From Sinorhizobium sojae CCBAU 05684 (lineage in GTDB: Bacteria > Pseudomonadota > Alphaproteobacteria > Rhizobiales > Rhizobiaceae), in assembly GCF_002288525.1 (NCBI RefSeq), contig NZ_CP023069.1, forward strand, positions 1 to 64,000: 64,000 nt of DNA, written 5' to 3'. The notes beneath the pieces are model-generated. The model worked only from the letters and a program-made list of their open reading frames with translations. It did not search any database and had not been told where the DNA came from. Shown here in pieces: positions 27,714 to 36,261 of this stretch. The first letter of the stretch is position 1; every line of letters begins with the position of its first letter. The position numbers were made by a program, and so were the translations under genes.

Positions 27714-28858
27714 GTGGTATCCGCCTAACATAAGAGTCCGTATGGGATTCCCTTTGGCGAGTGCGTATGCGAGTGTGGCGCATGCGCACAGGAATAGCCT
27801 TCACCGTTTCGCCGACCGATCGCCAACGCCTGAGAGCCCTCATCAGTGATCGCAATGCGCCGCAGAAGCACGTCTGGCGCGCCGAGATCATCCTGCTGAG
27901 TGCCGATGGCGTCGGCACCGTCGAGATCATGCGACAGACCGGCAAGTCGAAGACCTGCGTGTGGCGCTGGCAGGAGCGCTTCGCCACGGAAGGCTTCGAG
28001 GGTCTCTTGCGCGACAAGACGCGCCCCTCGCGCATTGCGCCGCTCGGGCCGGAGATCGGCGAGCAGGTGGTGGCGCTTTCGCTTGCCGACCCGCCGGGCG
28101 AGACGACGCACTGGACTGCCGACATGATGGCGGCCGAGGTGGGCGTCAGCGCCAGCGCGGTGCGCCGCATCTGGAAGGCGCACGGTCTCCAGCCCCACCG
28201 CTGGCGGGCCTTCAAGCTCTCCAACGACCCGCAGTTCGTCGCCAAGCTCAAAGACGTTGTCGGCCTCTACGTCGACCCGCCGGCCCATGCCATCGTGCTG
28301 TCGGTCGACGAGAAGAGCCAGATCCAGGCGCTCGACCGCACCCAGCCCGGCCTGCCCCTGAAGAAGGGCCGGCTCGGCACCATGACCCACGACTACAAGC
28401 GGCATGGCACGACCACGTTGTTTGCCGCCCTCAACGTGCTCGACGGCACCGTCATCGGCAGGAACATGCAGCGTCACAGGCATCAGGAGTTCATCCGTTT
28501 TCTCAACGCCATCAACGCCCAAGTGCCGGCCGACAAGGCGATCCACGTCATCCTCGACAACTATGCCGCCCACAAGCATCCCAAGGTGCGCGCCTGGCTC
28601 GACCGCCATCAGCGCTTTACCTTCCACTTCACGCCGACGTCCTGCTCGTGGCTCAACGCCGTCGAGGGCTTCTTCGCCAAACTGTCGAAGCGTCGCCTCA
28701 AGCGCGGCGTCTTTCATTCGGTCGTTGACCTCCAGGCCGCCATCAACCGCTTCCTTACAGAGCACAACCAACAACCCAAGCCCTTCACCTGGACCGCCGA
28801 TCCCGACAAAATCATCGCTGCCGTCAAACGGGGGCACCAAGTGTTAGATTCCATCCAC
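27714..28858 (+). mobile_element. IS630-family element, type A copy 1
   Basis: This 1145-bp element is flanked by TA duplications (27712-27713 and 28859-28860). Imperfect inverted ends begin GTGGTATCCGCCTAACA and GTGGATGGAATCTAACA. It interrupts the NTPase gene after its first 30 codons. A second copy lies at 29865-32171 in inverse orientation. Confidence 0.92.
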
Positions 28859-28861
28859 TAG
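27761..28861 (+). CDS. IS630-family transposase (type A)
   Basis: This 366-residue DDE transposase has an N-terminal helix-turn-helix domain (IMRQTGKSKTCVWRWQERF) and a catalytic core with VLSVDEKSQIQALDR, HVILDNYAAHKHPKV and SWLNAVEGFFAKLSKRR giving D, D and E. The stop codon TAG is formed by the target TA duplication plus the next host base. The frame is intact, so this copy may be active. It resembles mariner-like IS630 transposases found widely in rhizobia. Confidence 0.93.
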   Translation: MRMRVWRMRTGIAFTVSPTDRQRLRALISDRNAPQKHVWRAEIILLSADGVGTVEIMRQTGKSKTCVWRWQERFATEGFEGLLRDKTRPSRIAPLGPEIGEQVVALSLADPPGETTHWTADMMAAEVGVSASAVRRIWKAHGLQPHRWRAFKLSNDPQFVAKLKDVVGLYVDPPAHAIVLSVDEKSQIQALDRTQPGLPLKKGRLGTMTHDYKRHGTTTLFAALNVLDGTVIGRNMQRHRHQEFIRFLNAINAQVPADKAIHVILDNYAAHKHPKVRAWLDRHQRFTFHFTPTSCSWLNAVEGFFAKLSKRRLKRGVFHSVVDLQAAINRFLTEHNQQPKPFTWTADPDKIIAAVKRGHQVLDSIH

Positions 28862-28948
28862 CATCATTGAGTCGTTTTGCTCATCAAGATCGCTCGAGGT
28901 GATCTCCGCGAGACGGCGGTCAAGCTTCACATATGTATACTCGACCAC
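28859..28948 (-). pseudogene. 5' end of the split NACHT NTPase gene
   Basis: On the minus strand a GTG at 28946-28948 follows CAGGAG by 6 bases and opens a frame VEYTYVKLDRRLAEITSS that reaches the TA target. It then joins in frame to ANPSRGNEGQSW at 27711. No in-frame ATG precedes it before a stop, so the GTG is the likely start. An alternative is that more upstream sequence (FLIISKDQEY) was once included. The TIR gene diverges about 190 bases away. Confidence 0.65.
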
Positions 28949-29134
28949 GACATACTCCTGATCCTTCGAGATTATCAGGAAAGTAATTTGGTGGCGGCGG
29001 GTTGAGAATGCCCTTTGTGACCCATCTTTGAGTTATTCAGAGCTTCGTGCATGAGAGGGTCAGTTGGAATTTACTACCTCGCGTCACCGTTAGTCTCACG
29101 CTCGAACGGTGGCGCCTCGAAACATGGAGGACGA

Positions 29135-29749
29135 GTGAGTTTGCTTACTGAAGATCGCGTCCGAGAGCGTGCTCGAATGAGCACAAAAGCTGCCGGCTTG
29201 TCCTCACGCCAGTTGTTGGCGCGTCAGGCCCGAGAGAGCCATCGACGGTACGATATCTTTCTCTCGCAGGCCATACGAGACGAAGAGCTTATTCTCGGAA
29301 TTTATTCCATTCTGACCGAAGATATCGGTCTAACTGTATTCTGTGACTGGGTGGAGAGCCCGCTTTCACATCGCGCCAACACGACGCCCGCCGACGCGGA
29401 GTACATCAAGGGCAAGATGCTCGCATCAAGAGGGCTAATGTTCATCGATTCAGAACATGCCGAAACGTCGAGCTGGATGAGCTGGGAGATTGGGTGGTTC
29501 CACGGCGCGAAACGTCGAGTTTGCGTCCTTCCAATCGTTCGTAGCGAAGACGACCAATATCGTGGGCGGGAATTCCTTGGTTTGTATCCGATGGTCGAAG
29601 AAGATGATCGGTTTGCCCTGCGCGTACCGGCGCGCATGGCTGACATCATGTCAAGGTACGCGGCTCCCGAGCCGCTTGCCTTGGCAAGGTGGATGCCCTT
29701 TCAGGTATGGGCAACAGTGGAGACGCTCCCGGACCAATTCTTGAGTTAG
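29135..29749 (+). CDS. TIR-domain protein
   Basis: This is a 204-residue protein with a TIR domain. RYDIFLSQAIRDEELI is the first strand and helix, TVFCDWVESP matches the second, and SWMSWEIGWFHGAKRR carries a glutamate at the catalytic position of NAD-cleaving TIR domains. YDIFLS is the typical box 1. I chose the GTG at 29135 because GGAGG precedes it at good spacing; an ATG at 29051 without a binding site and an ATG at 29177 are alternatives. It diverges from the split NTPase gene and is flanked by inverted IS630 copies. TIR proteins of bacteria often act in phage defence by NAD depletion. That role is inferred. Confidence 0.75.
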   Translation: MSLLTEDRVRERARMSTKAAGLSSRQLLARQARESHRRYDIFLSQAIRDEELILGIYSILTEDIGLTVFCDWVESPLSHRANTTPADAEYIKGKMLASRGLMFIDSEHAETSSWMSWEIGWFHGAKRRVCVLPIVRSEDDQYRGREFLGLYPMVEEDDRFALRVPARMADIMSRYAAPEPLALARWMPFQVWATVETLPDQFLS

Positions 29750-30106
29750 GTCTAGCGACGGAGCCATGTCGAAAGCTCGGTGGCGGTTCTTTGGCCAGAA
29801 CCATCCATACCCTGTTATGCGGCCTTCGCCAGTCGGTCGAGAATTGCGCGCACCGTGGCAACTAGTGGATGGAATCTAACACTTGGTGCCCCCGTTTGAC
29901 GGCAGCGATGATTTTGTCGGGATCGGCGGTCCAGGTGAAGGGCTTGGGTTGTTGGTTGTGCTCTGTAAGGAAGCGGTTGATGGCGGCCTGGAGGTCAACG
30001 ACCGAATGAAAGACGCCGCGCTTGAGGCGACGCTTCGACAGTTTGGCGAAGAAGCCCTCGACGGCGTTGAGCCACGAGCAGGACGTCGGCGTGAAGTGGA
30101 AGGTAA

Positions 30107-31265
30107 TACCAACGAGCGGTGATCATGACCGATGCGCCCATTCGCGGAGTCCGATGGACATGATCTTCCACGGCTGGTCGACGAGCTTGTTCCACGCGGC
30201 GCAGCAATGGGCGACGATGTCGTCGTAGTCTTTGAAGATGCGGTTCGAGAGCCAGTTGTCGCGCAGGAACTGCCAGACGTTTTCCACGGGGTTCAGTTCC
30301 GGCGAACGAGGCGGCAGGAACATCAGGGTGATGTTGTCCGGCACTTTGAGCTTCGGCGTGACGTGCCATCCGGCCTGATCGAGGATGAGCACGGCATGCG
30401 CTCCCTCATCGACGGCCTGGCTGATCTCGGCGAGATGCTGCTGCATGGCTTCGGTATCACAATAGGGCAGGACAAGGCCCGCACCCTTTCCCTTCCGCGG
30501 GCAGACGGCCCCGAAGATGTAGGCCCACATGGTGCGCTGATCCAAGGGTGCGGAGGGTCTGGTTCCGCGACGCGCCCACCGCCGCGTGATCTTGTTCTTC
30601 TGGCCTATGCGCGCTTCGTCGGCCCACCAGAGCTCGAGGTCGGTGCCGCGCGGGAGCCGGCCTCGGATTTCCGCCAGAGCGGCGGGGAAGTCTTTTTAAA
30701 AGCTTCTGCCTCCAGCTCGTTCTGGGCGTAGTGGCGCGGGCGGGCCGACAGCTTGGCGAAGCCGAGCGCCTTCAACTCACGGCCGACAGTCGTCTCGTCC
30801 ATCGCGATGCGGAATTCCTGGAATATCCACTGCACCAGGTCCTTGCGCCGCCAGCGGACGACACCGTGGATCGCAGGGATCGGGCCGCTTTCGACGATCT
30901 TCGCCAGCGCATGGCGCTGAGCGACGTTCAGCTTCGCTCGGCCGCCGGGTGCTTTGCCGTTCACCAGCCCGTCGGGGCCGCGCGCATTGAACCGCAGCAC
31001 CCAGTCACGGACGATCTGCAGCGTCACGCTGCCGATCCGTGCCGCATCCGAGCGCGAGCCGCCGTCATAAATCTCGGCGAGCGCCAGCAACCGCCGCGCC
31101 TGGTTGGCATCCTTCGTTTGCCGTGCGAGCTGTCGAAGAGCACGCCCATCGAAATCATCACGCAACAAAATTGCTGAACCCATCGCAAACCTCCCGTTTG
31201 CTGCATGGATTCAGATTCGAAGCCCCGTGGGAATCCCTGAGAGTCGGAAACGGCGCTCGTTGGTA
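30107..31265 (-). mobile_element. IS630-family element, type B copy 1 (nested)
   Basis: This 1159-bp element begins TACCAACGAGCG and ends CGCTCGTTGGTA. It is flanked by TAA (30104-30106 and 31266-31268) and inserted in the type A transposase gene. The full element is repeated, in the opposite orientation, at 59419-60577. Confidence 0.92.
30123..31183 (-). CDS. Type B IS630 transposase made by -1 frameshift (two frames)
   Basis: The first frame (31183 down to 30605) begins MGSAILLRDDFDGRALRQLA with helix-turn-helix domains. At an A-run (GCTTTTAAAAAG) a shift of -1 would give KDFPAALAEIRGRLPRGTD and WWADEARIGQKNK, entering the second frame that ends at 30123. That frame holds VLILDQAGWH and ELNPVENVWQFL. 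The D, D, E triad is complete only in the fused product. The same architecture is seen in the copy at 59501-60561. Confidence 0.85.
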
Positions 31266-32173
31266 TAAAGCGCTGATGGCGGTCGAGCCAGGCGCGCACC
31301 TTGGGATGCTTGTGGGCGGCATAGTTGTCGAGGATGACGTGGATCGCCTTGTCGGCCGGCACTTGGGCGTTGATGGCGTTGAGAAAACGGATGAACTCCT
31401 GATGCCTGTGACGCTGCATGTTCCTGCCGATGACGGTGCCGTCGAGCACGTTGAGGGCGGCAAACAACGTGGTCGTGCCATGCCGCTTGTAGTCGTGGGT
31501 CATGGTGCCGAGCCGGCCCTTCTTCAGGGGCAGGCCGGGCTGGGTGCGGTCGAGCGCCTGGATCTGGCTCTTCTCGTCGACCGACAGCACGATGGCATGG
31601 GCCGGCGGGTCGACGTAGAGGCCGACAACGTCTTTGAGCTTGGCGACGAACTGCGGGTCGTTGGAGAGCTTGAAGGCCCGCCAGCGGTGGGGCTGGAGAC
31701 CGTGCGCCTTCCAGATGCGGCGCACCGCGCTGGCGCTGACGCCCACCTCGGCCGCCATCATGTCGGCAGTCCAGTGCGTCGTCTCGCCCGGCGGGTCGGC
31801 AAGCGAAAGCGCCACCACCTGCTCGCCGATCTCCGGCCCGAGCGGCGCAATGCGCGAGGGGCGCGTCTTGTCGCGCAAGAGACCCTCGAAGCCTTCCGTG
31901 GCGAAGCGCTCCTGCCAGCGCCACACGCAGGTCTTCGACTTGCCGGTCTGTCGCATGATCTCGACGGTGCCGACGCCATCGGCACTCAGCAGGATGATCT
32001 CGGCGCGCCAGACGTGCTTCTGCGGCGCATTGCGATCACTGATGAGGGCTCTCAGGCGTTGGCGATCGGTCGGCGAAACGGTGAAGGCTCTTCCTGTGCG
32101 CATGCGCCACACTCGCATACGCACTCGCCAAAGGGAATCCCATACGGACTCTTATGTTAGGCGGATACCACTA

Positions 32174-32630
32174 GGAAGTGTGAATTCTTGGGATTGAACT
32201 AACCTGCTGACGCGGGAGAGGACGGGTTTGGAGGCGCGGTCTCCTGATGGGATGTTGGGGTGTTGAGAACCAACCCCTGACCAGGAGACCGATCGATTAC
32301 CGACGGCCCAATCCCAATGCGGATTTCAGCCTAAAGTCATCCCGCTCTAGCCAGATTGCGCCGCGCTATCCGTTTCGCGCAAAAAGTTCAGCGAAATTCG
32401 ACCGCAACCCATAACACGGCGCTCATCACGCTTGGCGATGCGTGCTTGTGTGATTGATCCCGCAGCGCGCTTACTGAGGGTGATGGGTTGCCTTCGCCAA
32501 TGCGCCCACAACCGCGCGAATGAGTCATCGGCTCATTTTCAGAGATCACCGGACCAGCCGCCGCCGCGGATTGGCAGGAGTTCCGAGGGAAGCGACCCGC
32601 CGCCGCTCATGGAATATGGGCGGCAAACCG
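32174..32630. other. No supportable gene; possible IS remnant
   Basis: Between the IS630 end and the eptA stop only short frames are seen. The stretch near 32230-32310 (rich in GGTCTCCTG and CAGGAGACCG, an inverted pair) may be a relic end of another insertion sequence. Confidence 0.35.
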
Positions 32631-34367
32631 CTAAAGAACTCCGCCCGGTCCGGCTCGCAGCCTGCGCTCGGCCGCATGGAAACCCGGCGCCTGCTTCTCC
32701 CGCTCCGCCGGGCGCGTGCAGGCCGCGAAAGCGTCGAGGGAGCGCTTATAGACGCCCGTTTGCACGTCCATCATGCCGAGCACCGTATGGAAGAGGTTGT
32801 CGTGCGACTTCGGGGTGTCTGCGTCCGTGGAGAGACAGGCGGCGTCAACCCCCATCGCGGTCTGATATGGTTTCGAAAACCAGGCGATGAAGGGGACCTG
32901 CGTCTGTTCCTTGGGTGCGATCGCATAGGGCGCGCCGTGCAGGTAAATGCCGTTTTCGCCGAGCGATTCCCCATGATCCGACATGTAGATCATCGCGCCT
33001 GCAATGCGGTCCTGATGCTTTTCGAGCAGTCTCGCGACGCTCGCCAGGATATGGTCCGTGTAGAGGATCGTGTTGTCATAGGCGTTGACGATTTCCTCCG
33101 TCGTGCAGCTCATCAGTTCCGGCGTGCGGCAGTCCGGCGTGAAGCGGCGGAACGCCTCGGGATAGCGCAGGTAATAGGATGGCCCGTGGCTGCCGAGTTG
33201 ATGCAGCACGATGACGCTATCGTTGGTCGTTGCGCCGAGCTTTTTATCCAGGTCGGCGAGGAAGATTTCGTCGAGACATTCGCCATTGTTGCACAGCGGG
33301 CCGTTCTTCCTACGCGTCATGCTGGCGAAATTGATGAGGTCGGCGATTCCCTTGCTGCCCGTGTTGTTGTCCCACCAGGTAACCAAAACGCCCGCATGCG
33401 TCAGTACGTTGACCAGGTTTTCGGTCGAGCGAGCCTTCCAGTCGCTGTACTCTGCGCGGGGATAGACGGAAAACATGCAGGGCAACGAGACGGCTGTCGC
33501 CGTGCCGCAGCTCGTCGTGTCGCGGTAGTTGACCACGCCAAGCGCCTTCAATTCCGGATTTGTCTCCCGGTCATAACCATTGAGGGAGAAGTTCATCGCC
33601 CGCGCCGTCTCGCCCGCTACCACTACGACGACGACCGGCTTGCCGGCTGCGGCGATGCGCGAACCCTCCTTGGCGTCGGTCCCGAGCGGCTGCACGACCA
33701 GATTGCGTTCGCGATAGGTGGAGAGACCGTAGCGTACCGCCGACGAGATCGGCCCGGCCGGATTGAACCGGACCATCAGGTCCCGATGCTCCCGCAGCGC
33801 ATAGGCGATGCCGGCAAAGTTGACGTAGATGAGCACGCCGCTCAAGACAAGCGCTGGAGCAATGAAGAGGAAATTGACGGCGGCCTTCGCGAAAAAACGA
33901 CGATGCATGACTTTCACCCAGGCGATCAGAAGCGAGGGAATGAGCGCGTAGATCGCAAGATGAAGCGCAAGGCCGCCTGTCAGCAGATGACCGGCCTCGG
34001 CTTGAGTGGTGACGGCGGCATTGCCGATCATCTCCTTGTCGATGACAACGCCGAACGTATCGGTGAAATAAGAGACGGCCGCCGAGATGGCGATCAGCAG
34101 GATCAGCACCGGCTTCGTGACATATTTCATCGACAGCGACGTCAGGGTCGAAAAGGTGGTCAGAGCGAGTGCCGTACCGAGCGATAGCATGGCGATCCAC
34201 GCGTGATCGAAATAGACCACCGCATGGCTCCAGAAGGAATTGTTGGCGAGCATCAGCAGGTAAAGGGTGGCGATCGCGCTCAATGCGACGCTGCCGATCT
34301 CCGGCCGGCGAATTCTGAAGACAGTCAAAAGCTTCTCTCCAAAAAAATGCGAGCTCATCGCTCTCAT
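32631..34367 (-). CDS. eptA: Lipid A phosphoethanolamine transferase (EptA family)
   Basis: This inner-membrane enzyme of about 578 residues transfers phosphoethanolamine to lipid A, lowering negative charge and giving resistance to cationic peptides. Hydrophobic segments near the N-terminus (LSAIATLYLLMLANNSFW, ILLIAISAAVSYF, FIAPALVLSGVLIY) form the membrane domain. The periplasmic catalytic domain shows VVVVVAGETARAMNFSLNGY with the threonine nucleophile in DTTSCGTATAVSLPCMFS, and the metal ligands MSDHGESLGENGIYLHG. The start is set at 34367 (MRAMSSHFF), as the open frame further upstream does not resemble the family. It diverges from the PepSY-cytochrome-regulator operon. Confidence 0.92.
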   Translation of the reverse strand: MRAMSSHFFGEKLLTVFRIRRPEIGSVALSAIATLYLLMLANNSFWSHAVVYFDHAWIAMLSLGTALALTTFSTLTSLSMKYVTKPVLILLIAISAAVSYFTDTFGVVIDKEMIGNAAVTTQAEAGHLLTGGLALHLAIYALIPSLLIAWVKVMHRRFFAKAAVNFLFIAPALVLSGVLIYVNFAGIAYALREHRDLMVRFNPAGPISSAVRYGLSTYRERNLVVQPLGTDAKEGSRIAAAGKPVVVVVVAGETARAMNFSLNGYDRETNPELKALGVVNYRDTTSCGTATAVSLPCMFSVYPRAEYSDWKARSTENLVNVLTHAGVLVTWWDNNTGSKGIADLINFASMTRRKNGPLCNNGECLDEIFLADLDKKLGATTNDSVIVLHQLGSHGPSYYLRYPEAFRRFTPDCRTPELMSCTTEEIVNAYDNTILYTDHILASVARLLEKHQDRIAGAMIYMSDHGESLGENGIYLHGAPYAIAPKEQTQVPFIAWFSKPYQTAMGVDAACLSTDADTPKSHDNLFHTVLGMMDVQTGVYKRSLDAFAACTRPAEREKQAPGFHAAERRLRAGPGGVL

Positions 34368-34605
34368 CGGGTCCGTTGGGGCTCGCCGACATCGGCTTCT
34401 TTCGAGACGTGGCGGAAGTCCGACGCGTCTCGACGCTTCCGCCAGTACCGCGGCCAAACTGTCGAAGTGCTGTCGGGAGAAGGGTTGAGGACGGCCAGGT
34501 GCACTGGGGTCGGTGACATCGAGAGGCGGACAGGTTCTCGACAGCAGGGCAGGGCCAAGGTGAGCCCGCCGCCGCCGTGGCGGCCCGTTTCCAAAGGAGC
34601 CGCTC

Positions 34606-34887
34606 GTGAAATCGATGCTTATCTGTGTGTTGGCGACCGTCGTCCTTCCCACCTTCGCATTTGCGGACGATGACAACGCGTCGTGCACGAAAGAGCCGCA
34701 GTCAGCCTGGATGAAACCTGACGCCGCCGGTTCGAAGCTAGAGGAGGCGGGCTATACGGACATACGCAACGTCAAGGTGGCCGGCACGTGCTACGAAATT
34801 TACGCGTTCACGGCCAAGCATGAGCGCGCTGAGGTCTACATGAACCCCGTGACGGGCGAAATCGTCAAAGCGGAGCTGGAAGACTGA
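34606..34887 (+). CDS. Periplasmic PepSY-domain protein
   Basis: This 93-residue protein begins with a signal peptide (MKSMLICVLATVVLPTFAFA) followed by a small PepSY-like domain (AGSKLEEAGYTDIRNVKVAG, VYMNPVTGEIVKAE). Such proteins often precede cytochrome b561 and two-component genes. Its stop touches the next start (ATGA-like overlap at 34884-34887), showing coupling. It is the first gene of an operon diverging from eptA. Confidence 0.85.
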   Translation: MKSMLICVLATVVLPTFAFADDDNASCTKEPQSAWMKPDAAGSKLEEAGYTDIRNVKVAGTCYEIYAFTAKHERAEVYMNPVTGEIVKAELED

Positions 34888-35447
34888 TGCCCAAGTCAGC
34901 GGCTGGAAGGCGGGAGGCGTTGGCTTCCCGCAACGGAGATGTTCGGGTTTGGGACCCGGTCGTCCGGCTTTTCCACTGGGGCCTGGTCGCCTGCTGCGTC
35001 ATCAACCTCTTTCTGCTGCCACCGGGCAAGAGCGTGCACCGCTATGTCGGCTATGCTGCAATGGCGCTGATCGCATTGCGCTTCGTCTGGGGATTCGTCG
35101 GCACGAGACATGCGCGCTTTGCCGATTTCGTTCGCGGCCCCTCGGCCGTTGCGAGCTACCTGTTCGCCTTTGCCGCAGGCAGAGCGGAGCGCCATGTGGG
35201 ACACAACCCCGCCGCAGGCTGGGTGATGATCCTGCTGATGGTTTTGCTGGCGGCCGTCGGCACCTCCGGCTGGCTGACGACGCTCGATGCCTTCTGGGGC
35301 AACAAGGCGCTCGGGGAAACTCACGAGTTGCTGGCAAATTCGCTGATGATCGTAGCTGGGTTGCACGCATCGGCGGCGGTCGTTGAAAGTTGGCACCTCA
35401 AGGAAAACCTCATATGGTCGATGGTCACCGGCCGTAAGAAGGGTTGA
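34887..35447 (+). CDS. Cytochrome b561-family membrane protein
   Basis: This 186-residue protein has four likely membrane segments and the histidines of di-haem b-type cytochromes: VRLFHWGLVACC, KSVHRYVGYAAMALI, ETHELLANSLMIVAGLHASA. It should carry electrons in the inner membrane. It is cotranscribed with the upstream PepSY gene and the downstream regulator gene, which starts 14 bases after its stop. Confidence 0.87.
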   Translation: MPKSAAGRREALASRNGDVRVWDPVVRLFHWGLVACCVINLFLLPPGKSVHRYVGYAAMALIALRFVWGFVGTRHARFADFVRGPSAVASYLFAFAAGRAERHVGHNPAAGWVMILLMVLLAAVGTSGWLTTLDAFWGNKALGETHELLANSLMIVAGLHASAAVVESWHLKENLIWSMVTGRKKG

Positions 35448-35461
35448 GTTCAGGAAAACGC

Positions 35462-36136
35462 ATGCGCCTGCTGCTCGTCGAAGACAGTCCCCGCCTCATC
35501 GAGCTTGTTGGCGAGACCATGCGTGATGCGGGCTGGCGGCTCGACGCGGTCTCGAGTGTCAACGAAGCCGAGGCGGCGATCGGCGGGCGGGAGCACGATC
35601 TCGTCCTTCTCGACCTGGGCCTGCCGGATGGCGACGGCCTCGATCTTCTGAAATGGATAAGGCAGCAGCACGCCGGGTTACCTGTCCTGGTTATCACCGC
35701 CCGCGGCTCCGTCGACGAACGCGTCCAGGGGCTCGATGCCGGGGCTGACGATTATCTGGTGAAGCCTTTCCACCATCGCGAATTGCTTTCCCGATGCCGG
35801 GCCATGCTGAGGCGCAATCCGCACGCCATACAGCCAGTGCTCGAGGCCGGGGCGTTGCGCTTCGATCCAGCCACCGCAGAGCTGACCTGTGATGGGGTCA
35901 TCGTCGCGCTTCCACCGCGCGAACGCTCGCTGATCGAGATATTGATGCGCGAGGTCGGGCGCGTCGTTCCGAAACGCCGGCTGGAGATCGCCCTCTCGGA
36001 ATATGGGCAGGAGCTCAGTTCCAATGCGCTGGAGCTTGCCGTTTCCAGAGTTCGGAAGCGATTGCAGCCGCTGGACACAGGCGTACAGATCGAAACCGTA
36101 CGCGGCATCGGCTATCTGCTGCGGGCCGCCGCATGA
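35462..36136 (+). CDS. OmpR/PmrA-type response regulator
   Basis: This 224-residue regulator has a receiver domain starting MRLLLVEDSPRLIELVGE. The phosphorylated aspartate lies in LVLLDLGLPDGDGL and the conserved lysine in DYLVKPFHHREL. The C-terminal winged helix ends AVSRVRKRLQP and IETVRGIGYLLRAA. The ATG at 35462 is preferred to an earlier non-ATG start, because MRLLLVED is the family start. Its stop overlaps the kinase ATG. By context it probably controls eptA and envelope charge. Confidence 0.92.
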   Translation: MRLLLVEDSPRLIELVGETMRDAGWRLDAVSSVNEAEAAIGGREHDLVLLDLGLPDGDGLDLLKWIRQQHAGLPVLVITARGSVDERVQGLDAGADDYLVKPFHHRELLSRCRAMLRRNPHAIQPVLEAGALRFDPATAELTCDGVIVALPPRERSLIEILMREVGRVVPKRRLEIALSEYGQELSSNALELAVSRVRKRLQPLDTGVQIETVRGIGYLLRAAA

Positions 36137-36240
36137 GAAAACGCAATCCGTCGCTGATCGGCATCGTGGCGTGGCGGATCATCGCCTTCTCGCTGCTTGT
36201 GTGTTTCGGCATGCAAATTTTGGACGCCGATAAGGGGTGA
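36133..36240 (+). pseudogene. Sensor kinase truncated after its first membrane helix
   Basis: The frame MRKRNPSLIGIVAWRIIAFS continues LLVCFGMQIL and then runs into IS21-like end sequence and a stop after 35 residues. The overlap with the response regulator stop (ATGA) and the position show it was the cognate histidine kinase. The sensor, HAMP and kinase domains are absent from the window. Confidence 0.8.
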
Positions 36241-36261
36241 ATTTTGCACGCCGATTGACAG
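36211..36261. repeat. IS21-like terminal repeat remnant
   Basis: TTTTGGACGCCGAT and TTTTGCACGCCGAT occur as direct repeats 23 bases apart. This layout is typical of the multiple terminal repeats at IS21-family ends. No IstA or IstB gene follows, so only the end is left. Confidence 0.5.

Larger units (their letters stand above)
29865..32171 (-). mobile_element. IS630-family element, type A copy 2, interrupted by type B
   Basis: This second copy of the 27714-28858 element lies in inverted orientation between TA duplications (29863-29864 and 32172-32173). It is split by a 1159-bp type B IS630 element plus its 3-bp duplication. Without the insertion it is exactly 1145 bp, like copy 1. Its transposase gene is therefore disrupted, with the break falling after the DNY motif region (RHQRF). 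Confidence 0.92.

Noticed and set aside
24157-28251. A single 1364-residue open frame on the minus strand
   Set aside because: The first 180 or so residues are antisense to the IS630 transposase and the last few lie in the transposon end. The native part is 24178-27711 only.
27725-28840. A 371-residue minus-strand frame opposite the IS630 transposase
   Set aside because: It is a GC-rich shadow of the transposase gene, repeated wherever the element occurs, and lacks family motifs.
29051-29134. ATG at 29051 as start of the TIR gene
   Set aside because: No ribosome binding site precedes it and the added residues lack conservation signals. The GTG at 29135 has GGAGG at good spacing.
32520-34187. 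A 555-residue plus-strand frame opposite eptA
   Set aside because: EptA motifs and membrane helices are on the minus strand, and the plus frame has no recognisable domain.
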